This document shows, piece after piece, positions 1-6,502 of a stretch of DNA of 14,751 nucleotides. The DNA lies in the NCBI GenBank assembly GCA_016204125.1, contig JACQLI010000086.1, positions 1 through 14,751 of the forward strand, read 5' to 3'. The notes beneath the pieces are model-generated. The model worked only from the letters and a program-made list of their open reading frames with translations. It made no database searches and had not been told where the DNA came from. The translations under genes and the position numbers were made by a program. The DNA comes from Candidatus Omnitrophota bacterium (GTDB taxonomy: Bacteria > Omnitrophota > Omnitrophia > Omnitrophales > JACQLI01). Each line of letters opens with the position of its first letter. The stretch's first letter is position 1.

Positions 1-2
1 GC

Positions 3-1955
3 ATCAACGTGATGACCATGAGCGGCCTCGCCCTCTCTATAGGCGTCTTGGTAGACAGCTCTATTGTTGTATTAGAGAATATTTTGAAAAAGTTGGACGA
101 AGGCAAAAGGGCTCATAAAGCGGTGGTAAACGGTACTGAGGAGGTATGGCTTGCGCTCGTGACCTCGCAGGCGACCAATATCGTTGTCTTCTTGCCTATC
201 GTTTTTATCGATAAAACTATTCAAATTATGTATCAGGGTTTTGCCTTTACGGTGGCTTTCTCGCTGGTTATCTCGACCTGTTGCGCGATCATGCTCTCGC
301 CCGTCCTCATCTCAGAGTGGTTTAAGATGAGGCCAGACTTTGCTTTGAACAGGCAGAGGAAAACAGAAAAAGTGAATGCCGTTTTGGAAAAAGTCAGGCA
401 GGGCTATCTTCAAATGATGCAATGGAACTTTGCCAACCGAGGATTCGTGCTCATTATCGCTCTCATTCTGTTTGCTCTTGCGCTCAGGGGACTGTTGAAG
501 AAGGATATTGACTGGCCTGAAACAATGGAAGAGAAGGAATTTGCCATTGTTGTTTTTCCGTTGGCTGGAGCCAGGATTGAGGCGAATGATCAGGCTGTTA
601 AAAAGATTGAGGAACTTCTCAGCCGTATTTCAGAAATTAAATTATTTTCATCGACTGTAAGGAAGGATGAGATTCGTATTTTTGTGAAACTCGTTCCAAA
701 AAATAAACGGAAATACTCCAAGGAAGAAATCATGCATCTCATTGATGAGAAGGGGAACGAGGCTATCAAGCAAATTCACGACAGCTACAGTTTGATCATA
801 GATCAAGGGGCTGGTGGAAGCGAAACGAGAAAAATGGTGATCAATATCTACGGTCAAGAGAATGACGTTTTAGAAAAGTTGGCGCACGAAGTAGCGGGGA
901 AGATCCAAAACATCCCAGGTTTAACCAACTTGGTTATGACGGACCTCAGAAAGCGGCCGGAATATTCACTAGTGGTAGATAAGGGGCGGGCCGCTATTTA
1001 CGGTTTAACGGTGCAAGACATTGCGGATTCAGCTCATGCGCAAATCAGGGGTATGAGGCCCACCAAGTTTCACGAATTGAGTCAGGGGCTAGAAATCGAG
1101 ACGATCACGCGTCTTCAGGCCATTTATCGCCAGAAAGTAGAGGATCTTCAGCAAATTTACGTGGGAACCAAACACGGAGGTCAAGTCCCCTTGGGGGATG
1201 TGGCCAGTTTTCATCCGAGTTTTGGCCCTCAAACCATTGACCGAAAAGATAAGTTCCGTTATGTCTTTGTGAGAGGAGATACCCACAGGCCCCTTGAGAC
1301 CATCGCCAGAGAGGTGCGTGAGGCCCTTAAAGATATCAAATGGCCTGATGATTACTATTGGCGTTTTGGTGGTTACTATGAAGAGCTCCTTAAAGGGAAA
1401 ACGCAACTTTCACTTGCGTTGATCCTGTCCCTGTTTTTGGTCTACGGAACGATGGCTTGTTTGTTTCAATCATACTGGCAACCCCTTGTCATTATGGCCA
1501 CGATTCCACTGGCCAGCATTGGAATCTGGGCTGGACTGACTTTAACTCATAAGCCCCTCAGCCAGCCTGTTTTTATAGGAATGATCCTGCTCGCTGGCTA
1601 TGTGGTGAATGCTGCGATCATTCTTATGGATCGAATGAATACCTTGCAAGCTCAGGGGTTTCATTTTCATAAAGAGACATTGCTGATTCAAGCTGGCTTG
1701 GACAGGCTTCGAGCGATTCTTATGACCACCGTTTCCACAACCATTGGCTTCTTACCGATGGCGCTGAGCATTGGTGAGGGAAGCGAACTTTGGTCGCCTT
1801 TGGCCATAACTGTTATCGGAGGACTTTTAAGCTCTACCGTGCTTACGCTTTTTGTTGTTCCTGATATTATTCTTATTTTTGAAGGTGTTGGTGCATGGTC
1901 CAAAAAATTGGCGAATCAAAAGTGGTGGCCCTTTCGGGAAGCGAGCACAGGTTAA
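3..1955 (+). CDS. RND-family efflux transporter permease, C-terminal part (5' end outside window)
   Basis: This is the inner-membrane, proton-driven permease of a tripartite efflux pump (AcrB/SwrC-like HAE group). The frame is open from the first bases, and the first residues already match transmembrane helix 4 of AcrB, so roughly the first 390 of about 1,030 residues lie upstream. Counting the first full codon as residue 1, VLVDSSIVVLENI (15-27) is the helix-4 proton-relay segment. Helices 5-6 follow, then helix 7 near 146-168, a periplasmic porter/docking half (about 170-460), and helices 8-12 (about 465-635). Helix 10 carries GYVVNAAIILMDRMN, the motif of HAE pumps that have Asn where AcrB has Lys940. 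Helix 11 carries RAILMTTVSTTIGFLP. The AcrB Asp407 equivalent is kept (D18), while the Asp408 equivalent is Ser. No adaptor or outer-membrane partner is visible; these would be upstream. Substrate cannot be predicted. The family call is firm. Confidence 0.93.
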   Translation: MNVMTMSGLALSIGVLVDSSIVVLENILKKLDEGKRAHKAVVNGTEEVWLALVTSQATNIVVFLPIVFIDKTIQIMYQGFAFTVAFSLVISTCCAIMLSPVLISEWFKMRPDFALNRQRKTEKVNAVLEKVRQGYLQMMQWNFANRGFVLIIALILFALALRGLLKKDIDWPETMEEKEFAIVVFPLAGARIEANDQAVKKIEELLSRISEIKLFSSTVRKDEIRIFVKLVPKNKRKYSKEEIMHLIDEKGNEAIKQIHDSYSLIIDQGAGGSETRKMVINIYGQENDVLEKLAHEVAGKIQNIPGLTNLVMTDLRKRPEYSLVVDKGRAAIYGLTVQDIADSAHAQIRGMRPTKFHELSQGLEIETITRLQAIYRQKVEDLQQIYVGTKHGGQVPLGDVASFHPSFGPQTIDRKDKFRYVFVRGDTHRPLETIAREVREALKDIKWPDDYYWRFGGYYEELLKGKTQLSLALILSLFLVYGTMACLFQSYWQPLVIMATIPLASIGIWAGLTLTHKPLSQPVFIGMILLAGYVVNAAIILMDRMNTLQAQGFHFHKETLLIQAGLDRLRAILMTTVSTTIGFLPMALSIGEGSELWSPLAITVIGGLLSSTVLTLFVVPDIILIFEGVGAWSKKLANQKWWPFREASTG

Positions 1956-1992
1956 GCTATAAGGGAATAGACCCGATAGATAGGATTAGAAA

Positions 1993-1997
1993 AGGAG
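1993..1997 (+). promoter_or_regulatory. Shine-Dalgarno AGGAG for the HAMP-domain gene
   Basis: AGGAG ends 8 bases before the ATG at 2006. It fixes that start and shows that this organism uses anti-Shine-Dalgarno pairing, which makes the poor ribosome sites of nusA, ribF and rimO stand out. Confidence 0.75.
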
Positions 1998-2005
1998 ATT
2001 GAATC

Positions 2006-2476
2006 ATGGAAGAGGCAACTCCAAGACAATACAAGAGAAGATTACGAAGCGTCCTGATTCACAAGCCGATGCAGCGGGAGTTCACTCTCGTTGTCATAAG
2101 CCTTCTTATCATCTCGGCTCTGACAGTTGGCTTTGTGATTCATTCGACAATCAACCAGGCGATGATGGGAGGGGGGTACCGATTCGGGAGGATCAGCGCT
2201 TATGAGGTCATGTCTGATGTGAGGTATGACCTGATTGTGCGGGTAAGCTTGGTTCTCTTCGTGACGATTTTAGTGATTGCGATCTTTGGTATCTTTTTCC
2301 TCCACAGGATAGCGGGTCCCGTGTACCGTTTCAGAAGGGTTCTTCACCGTATTGCAGAAGGTGAAATACCTGATGAAGTAAAGCTGCGTGAAGGGGATTT
2401 CTTTACTGAAACAGCGGATGATCTCAATCGAGTTCTTAGAATGCTTCGGGAAAGGCGTGACAGGGGGAGGGTCTAA
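2006..2476 (+). CDS. small two-helix membrane protein with a HAMP domain, no output domain
   Basis: This is a 156-residue protein. A basic N-terminus (1-26) is followed by a hydrophobic helix (about 27-46), a short extracytoplasmic loop (about 47-78, Gly/Met-rich at 52-58), a second helix (about 79-99), then a HAMP-like segment (about 97-148) with RIAGPVYRF at its start, the AEGE turn (117-120), and a second amphipathic helix starting near DDLNRVLRML. The protein ends at once with an Arg-rich tail, so there is no kinase, cyclase or chemoreceptor domain. HAMP domains normally relay conformational signals from membrane helices to an output module. Here the role could be as a partner subunit or scaffold, but I do not know its function. 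It starts 50 bases after the RND permease stop and has a good ribosome site, so it may be cotranscribed with it. The HAMP call rests on pattern and topology and is moderately sure. Confidence 0.8.
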   Translation: MEEATPRQYKRRLRSVLIHKPMQREFTLVVISLLIISALTVGFVIHSTINQAMMGGGYRFGRISAYEVMSDVRYDLIVRVSLVLFVTILVIAIFGIFFLHRIAGPVYRFRRVLHRIAEGEIPDEVKLREGDFFTETADDLNRVLRMLRERRDRGRV

Positions 2477-2483
2477 GGATAGG

Positions 2484-2511
2484 TTGACACGGCTCATGCT
2501 TAAGCTATAAT
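2484..2511 (+). promoter_or_regulatory. sigma70-type promoter upstream of nusA
   Basis: TTGACA (2484-2489) and TATAAT (2506-2511) are both exact consensus hexamers, separated by 16 bases. Transcription should begin near 2517-2519, about 67 bases before the nusA ATG. The transcript meets the hairpin at 2542-2568 almost at once, so the promoter either feeds an attenuated nusA leader or makes a tiny RNA of about 50 bases. This is the only strong promoter ahead of the nusA-to-ribF run. Confidence 0.8.
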
Positions 2512-2541
2512 AAGGCAGCACAAATACTTAGGTAGAAAGCG

Positions 2542-2568
2542 AAAAGTGGGCTCAAAGCCCACTTTTTT
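2542..2568 (+). terminator. intrinsic terminator between promoter and nusA start (candidate attenuator)
   Basis: AGTGGGCT (2545-2552) pairs perfectly with AGCCCACT (2556-2563) around a CAA loop. The stem is followed by a T-run (2563-2568) and preceded by an A-run that can extend it by three A-T pairs. It lies after the promoter at 2484-2511 and ends 16 bases before the nusA ATG, so every transcript entering nusA from upstream must read through it. It probably also ends transcripts of the HAMP gene. I found no alternative pairing that would act as an antiterminator. The flanking GGTAGAAA (2531-2538) and TTTCT-containing segment (2570-2580) could only lengthen the stem. Confidence 0.8.
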
Positions 2569-2584
2569 ATTTCTCTAACCTATT

Positions 2585-3808
2585 ATGAACCAAGAACTTC
2601 TGGCAACGCTCGAATATATCGAAAAAGAGAAAAATATCGACAAGGGGACTCTTCTTGAGGCCCTTAAACAGGCCCTTGTGTCTGCCTGCCGAAAAACCTA
2701 TCCTGAGAGCCAAGAAATTGATATTCAGATCAACCCTGACACTGCGGATATTAAAGTTTATAGAGACGGCAAGGTCATCGATGATGCAGATTTTGGACGG
2801 ATTGCAGCTCAGACGGCAAAACAAGTCATCATTCAGAAAATCCGCGAGGCTGAGAGAAGGTCTATTTATGATGAGTATATCAAAAAACAGGGAGACCTTA
2901 TTTCAGGTACGGTTCATCGATTCGAGAAAAAGGCCATTATCGTTGACTTGGGAAAGACCGAAGGGATCCTTCCTGCCAGAGAACAATCATCAAAAGAAGA
3001 GTTCAGGCAAGGCGATTACGTCAAGGCTTACGTCTTAGAGGTCAAGAAAACTCCATCTGGACCGGAAATCATTCTGTCTCGGGCCCATGAAGGACTGGTG
3101 AAGCGCCTCTTTGAAATCGAAGTGGCAGAAATCCATGAGGGAATTGTCCAAATCAAAGGAATCGCCAGGGAAGCTGGTTCAAGAACTAAAATTGCGGTGC
3201 ATTCCTCAGATTCAAAGATTGATCCTGTAGGGTCTTGCGTGGGGATGAGAGGGCAGAGGGTGAAGAACATTGTGCGGGAGTTACGAGGAGAAAAAATTGA
3301 TATTATTCGGTGGAGTGACGACATAGAAACTTACATGCGAGAATCGTTAAAACCAGCAGAAATCGCCGAGGTCAAGCTGAACAGAAAGGAGACAGGCGCA
3401 GAAGTCTTTGTCGCGGATGATCAGCTGTCCCTCACTATTGGAAAGAAGGGGCAAAATGTGAGACTGGCGTCAAAACTCCTGGATTGGCGGCTCGATGTCA
3501 GAAGCCTTTCTCAGAAAGTTCCCATTTCAAGTTTAGAAGGAGTGGGGCCTAAGATTGTTGAGGCTTTAAAAGAGGCGGGTATTATTTCGATCAAAGACAT
3601 TTTAAAATCAAGTCCTGAAGAGCTCATTAAGATTAAAGGAGTAGGACCCAAGACAGCAGAGAAAATCTTTCGCTCAGCTCACCAAAGTATTTTGCAGGGC
3701 GGAAAACCGCCGTCAGCGCCCAGTCCACCCAAGGAGAAGGAAGCAGGCGAAGTGGAGGAAGTAAAGAAAGATGAGACTACAGGGGAGTCAAACAATGAGA
3801 GTCCATGA
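2585..3808 (+). CDS. nusA: transcription termination/antitermination factor NusA
   Basis: NusA binds RNA polymerase and nascent RNA, modulating pausing, intrinsic termination and antitermination. The 407 residues show the polymerase-binding N-terminal domain (1-about 100), an S1 domain (about 104-168), KH1 with GMRG (220-223), KH2 with GKKG (286-289), and one helix-hairpin-helix unit (about 313-366: LEGVGPKIVEAL and IKGVGPKTAEKI). An acidic, Lys/Glu/Pro-rich tail closes it. It therefore lacks the duplicated acidic-repeat region of E. coli NusA. The start is set by alignment of MNQELLATLEYI to the family N-terminus, but no Shine-Dalgarno sequence precedes it: the 16 bases between the terminator T-run and the ATG are pyrimidine/A-rich. 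rimP, which usually precedes nusA, is absent. The 3' end overlaps infB by 14 bases, suggesting coupled translation. Confidence 0.98.
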   Translation: MNQELLATLEYIEKEKNIDKGTLLEALKQALVSACRKTYPESQEIDIQINPDTADIKVYRDGKVIDDADFGRIAAQTAKQVIIQKIREAERRSIYDEYIKKQGDLISGTVHRFEKKAIIVDLGKTEGILPAREQSSKEEFRQGDYVKAYVLEVKKTPSGPEIILSRAHEGLVKRLFEIEVAEIHEGIVQIKGIAREAGSRTKIAVHSSDSKIDPVGSCVGMRGQRVKNIVRELRGEKIDIIRWSDDIETYMRESLKPAEIAEVKLNRKETGAEVFVADDQLSLTIGKKGQNVRLASKLLDWRLDVRSLSQKVPISSLEGVGPKIVEALKEAGIISIKDILKSSPEELIKIKGVGPKTAEKIFRSAHQSILQGGKPPSAPSPPKEKEAGEVEEVKKDETTGESNNESP

Positions 3809-5843
3809 GTTAGCTAAGACCCTAAATCTCTCTAGCAAGGAAGTGATTGAGAAGCTCGAAGAGCTGGGCATCAAGGCTAAGAGCCACATGTCCAATCTTG
3901 ACGAGAAGGCGATGGAACTTCTCAAAAAAGGAAAGGCTCCTGCCAAGAAAGTTACGGAGAAGAAGGTGAGCGTTACCCCAGCGCCAACGGTGAAAGAGTC
4001 CAAGAAAAAACCAGAAGCGAAAGTGGAGCAAAAATCTGAACCCGTTGAATCGCCTGCTGTTAGCACCGCCATCATCGAGGCTATCCGTGTAGAAATACCC
4101 ATTACCGTAGGGGCGCTGGCGAATAAGCTTAACCTGAGAGTGGCAGAACTCATCAAGGCCCTCATGGCGATCGGAATATTCGCTAACGTCAATCAACTCT
4201 TGAGCGAGGAAATCATCCATAAACTTTCAACGCATCTCGGTACTCCCATTGAAAAGATCGCTCCGTTGGAAGAAAGACGGATTGGGGAGGGTCCTTTAAA
4301 AGCGGGTGAGGAAAAGCATTTAAAGCCAAGGTCGCCTGTTGTGACGTTTATGGGTCATGTGGATCATGGGAAGACGTCGCTTCTCGACGCCATTCGCAAG
4401 TCAAATATTGCCGCTAAGGAAGCTGGTCAAATTACACAGCACATCGGTGCTTATGGAGTGGACTTGCCAGGGAAAGGTCACGTGACTTTCCTGGATACGC
4501 CCGGTCACGCGGCCTTTACCAAAATGAGAGCACGTGGCGCCAATGCTACCGACGTTGTGGTTTTAGTTGTGGGGGCAGACGACGGAGTCATGCCGCAAAC
4601 GATTGAGGCAATAGACCACGCTAGAGAAGCGGGTGTACCCATCGTTGTTGCCATTAATAAGTGCGATCTTCCGCACGCCAATCCCCAAAAGGTAATGATG
4701 CAGTTGCAGAAGATTGATCTGATCGCAGAGGAATGGGGAGGTAAAACAATATTCTGTAAAGTTTCGGCGAAAACGGGAGAAGGGCTTGATAACCTTCTTG
4801 ATATGCTCCTTCTCGAAAGTGAAGTTCTCGAACTTAAAGCGAATCCTGTCTGCCCCGCTGAGGGCGTTGTCATTGAAAGTAAATTAACCAAGGGAACTGG
4901 CCCTGTTGCAACCGTTATCGTTCAGAAGGGAACGCTTCGAATCGGCGATGTGGCTGTCACGGGCGCTTTTTTTGGAAAAGTTCGTTCGATGAGAAACGAT
5001 AGGGGAAAGAGTGTGAAGGAAGCCGGTCCATCCTACGCAGTGGAAGTTCATGGTATTAGCGGTATACCCAACGCAGGTGAGATCTTGCGGGTTGTTGGGG
5101 ATGAAAAAACAGCTCGCAAAATTACGGAGTCTCGGCTCATTGGGATTCGAGAACGGGAATCTAGAGGAGGACCCAAGCACCTCTCTTTAGAGAATCTCCA
5201 CCAAAGAATTCAAGAAGGCATGTCCAAAGAGCTTAAGCTCATCATCAAAGCAGATGTTCAAGGGTCTGTTGAAGCATTGGCGCAGTCACTTGAGAAGCTG
5301 ACGAATGATAAAGTTCGGCTTCATGTCATTCACGGCGGTGTTGGCGGAATCAATGAAACGGATGTGATGTTAGCAGCTGCTTCAGACGCAGTTATCCTTG
5401 GCTTCCACGTAAAGGCTGAACCCCGCGCACAGCAGGTAGGTGAGGAAGAGGGTGTGGATATTCGTTATTACACGATCATCTATGAGGCGGTTGAGCATGT
5501 GAGGAAGGCGATGGAGGGACTTCTTGAGCCCATCTTTCATGAGGTTGTGGATGGACGGGCCGAAGTCAAAAAGGTGTTCCGTTCTTCAAAGGCGGGTGCT
5601 GTAGGCGGAGGCATTGTTGCCAAAGGCAAAATCATGCGCGCAAACAAGGTCCGCCTGGTCCGCAAACAAGTTGTGGTGTTTGATGGAAAGTTGGCGTCCC
5701 TCAGGCGCTTTAAGGATGACGTTCGGGAAGTTGCGGAGGGCTATGAATTTGGTTTCGCGCTCGAGGGAGGGGGAGATATTCAGGAGAGTGATATTTTGGA
5801 ATCTTACCGCCTTGAAAAAGGGGAAAGTCCTCGACTGAAATAA
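3795..5843 (+). CDS. infB: translation initiation factor IF-2
   Basis: IF2 is the GTPase that brings fMet-tRNA to the 30S subunit and promotes subunit joining. It is 682 residues long from the chosen ATG, which has AGGGGAG seven bases upstream and gives the family N-terminus MRVHELAKTL. An ATG 24 bases earlier, inside nusA, is less likely. Domains: IF2_N (1-45), a charged Lys/Pro/Glu linker, a second IF2_N-like unit (about 101-150), the G domain with GHVDHGKT (187-194), ITQHIGAY (213-220), DTPGH (234-238), NKCD (288-291) and SAK (324-326), then beta-barrel domain II, domain III (from about 480) and the C-terminal tRNA-binding barrel (about 590-670). Two oddities: the usual GGITQ is GQITQ (Gln212), and both conserved cysteines of the C-terminal domain are replaced, IAGC becoming VGGG (Gly606) and GYECG becoming GYEFG (Phe652). 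Confidence 0.98.
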   Translation: MRVHELAKTLNLSSKEVIEKLEELGIKAKSHMSNLDEKAMELLKKGKAPAKKVTEKKVSVTPAPTVKESKKKPEAKVEQKSEPVESPAVSTAIIEAIRVEIPITVGALANKLNLRVAELIKALMAIGIFANVNQLLSEEIIHKLSTHLGTPIEKIAPLEERRIGEGPLKAGEEKHLKPRSPVVTFMGHVDHGKTSLLDAIRKSNIAAKEAGQITQHIGAYGVDLPGKGHVTFLDTPGHAAFTKMRARGANATDVVVLVVGADDGVMPQTIEAIDHAREAGVPIVVAINKCDLPHANPQKVMMQLQKIDLIAEEWGGKTIFCKVSAKTGEGLDNLLDMLLLESEVLELKANPVCPAEGVVIESKLTKGTGPVATVIVQKGTLRIGDVAVTGAFFGKVRSMRNDRGKSVKEAGPSYAVEVHGISGIPNAGEILRVVGDEKTARKITESRLIGIRERESRGGPKHLSLENLHQRIQEGMSKELKLIIKADVQGSVEALAQSLEKLTNDKVRLHVIHGGVGGINETDVMLAAASDAVILGFHVKAEPRAQQVGEEEGVDIRYYTIIYEAVEHVRKAMEGLLEPIFHEVVDGRAEVKKVFRSSKAGAVGGGIVAKGKIMRANKVRLVRKQVVVFDGKLASLRRFKDDVREVAEGYEFGFALEGGGDIQESDILESYRLEKGESPRLK

Positions 5844-5852
5844 GATTTCGGA

Positions 5853-6134
5853 ATGGTCATCGGTATTCTTCAAATGGTCCTCCGTATCCCTGAAGCTCAG
5901 TCGCTCAAAGAAAAACGCTGGGTCCTCAAAAGTTTGGTTACTCGGCTTAGGAATAAATTTAATATTTCTGTTTCCGAAGTAGATTCCCAAGATTCTTGGC
6001 AGATGGCAACGTTAGCCATCTCCCATGTATCTAAAGATCGCGCTTATTCCAATGAAGTGCTCGATCAAGTTATTAATTTTACATCAAGGAATAAACAGAT
6101 TGAAGTAGTTGATTCACAACTCGAGTTCCTTTAG
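5853..6134 (+). CDS. DUF503 family protein (YlxP-like)
   Basis: This 93-residue protein matches the DUF503/YlxP family over its full length, with the characteristic IPEAQSLKEKRWVLKSL segment (13-29) and the SEVDSQDSWQMATL segment (40-53). Family members are small, ferredoxin-like-fold proteins typically encoded between infB and rbfA, exactly as here. A 30S-assembly role has been suggested for the family from that context, and B. subtilis ylxP sits in the same operon, but the biochemical function is not established to my knowledge. It starts 9 bases after the infB stop with only a weak GGAA-like ribosome site, and 17 bases separate it from rbfA. Length and order are ordinary. Confidence 0.92.
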   Translation: MVIGILQMVLRIPEAQSLKEKRWVLKSLVTRLRNKFNISVSEVDSQDSWQMATLAISHVSKDRAYSNEVLDQVINFTSRNKQIEVVDSQLEFL

Positions 6135-6151
6135 GCTAGGGTATTTTCACC

Positions 6152-6496
6152 ATGTCACGACGTACAGATAAAGTTGCTTCATTGATTCACATCAAACTTG
6201 GTGAGCTTGTTACGACCAAGCTAAAGGATCCTCGGATTGGTTTTGTTACCATTACGAGGGTGGCCGTTACACCTGACCTTAAAGAGGCAAGGGTCTACTA
6301 CAGTGTCCTTGGTCAGGAAAAGGAAAAGAGTGATGCGGGTCGGGGATTGGAACATGCGGCGGGCTTCATGCAGCATGAAATAGCAGACGATCTCAAACTT
6401 CGTTTTACCCCTAAGCTTACCTTCCATCTGGATGAGTCGCTTGAGGAGAGTTTGAAGATACAAAAGATTTTGCGAGAACTCGAAAAAGAAAGCTAA
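6152..6496 (+). CDS. rbfA: 30S ribosome-binding factor RbfA
   Basis: RbfA is a cold-shock-associated assembly factor that binds the 30S subunit near 16S helix 1 and promotes late maturation of the rRNA 5' end. The 114-residue protein has the single KH-like domain of the family: MSRRTDKVASLIHIKLGEL at the N-terminus, the KDPRIGFVTITRVAVTPDL segment (24-42), YYSVLG (49-54), and LRFTPKLTFHLDESLEES (83-100), which is the classic R-x-x-P-x-L-x-F-x-x-D-x-S motif. A weak TAGGG lies 10 bases before the ATG. It lies between the DUF503 gene and nrnA, the usual neighbours. Confidence 0.97.
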   Translation: MSRRTDKVASLIHIKLGELVTTKLKDPRIGFVTITRVAVTPDLKEARVYYSVLGQEKEKSDAGRGLEHAAGFMQHEIADDLKLRFTPKLTFHLDESLEESLKIQKILRELEKES

Positions 6497-6502
6497 TTCT
6501 CT

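Noticed and set aside
1958..1963. TATAAG as a possible -10 element for the HAMP gene.
   Set aside because: No -35-like hexamer lies 15-19 bases upstream, and the gene follows the RND permease by only 50 bases, so cotranscription is simpler.
1999..2205. A 68-codon frame overlapping the HAMP gene start in another frame.
   Set aside because: It has no recognisable domain and low-complexity His/Ser/Asp content. The overlapping 156-residue frame has a good ribosome site and clear membrane topology.
1952..2510. An 11-base direct repeat, TTAAGCTATAA, at 1952-1962 and 2500-2510 flanking the HAMP gene.
   Set aside because: A random sequence of this length would be expected to contain a few tens of such 11-base repeat pairs. 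The first copy overlaps the RND stop codon and the second is part of a promoter -10 region. No insertion-like features accompany them.
3771..3794. An earlier ATG for infB adding eight residues.
   Set aside because: It lies inside nusA with no ribosome site, while the ATG at 3795 has AGGGGAG at good spacing and gives the family N-terminus.
3788..4220. Two overlapping antisense open frames of about 130 residues opposite infB.
   Set aside because: They mirror the Lys/Glu-rich linker codons, lack recognisable domains and ribosome sites, and lie opposite a firmly identified gene. Other antisense frames in the window were dismissed on the same grounds.
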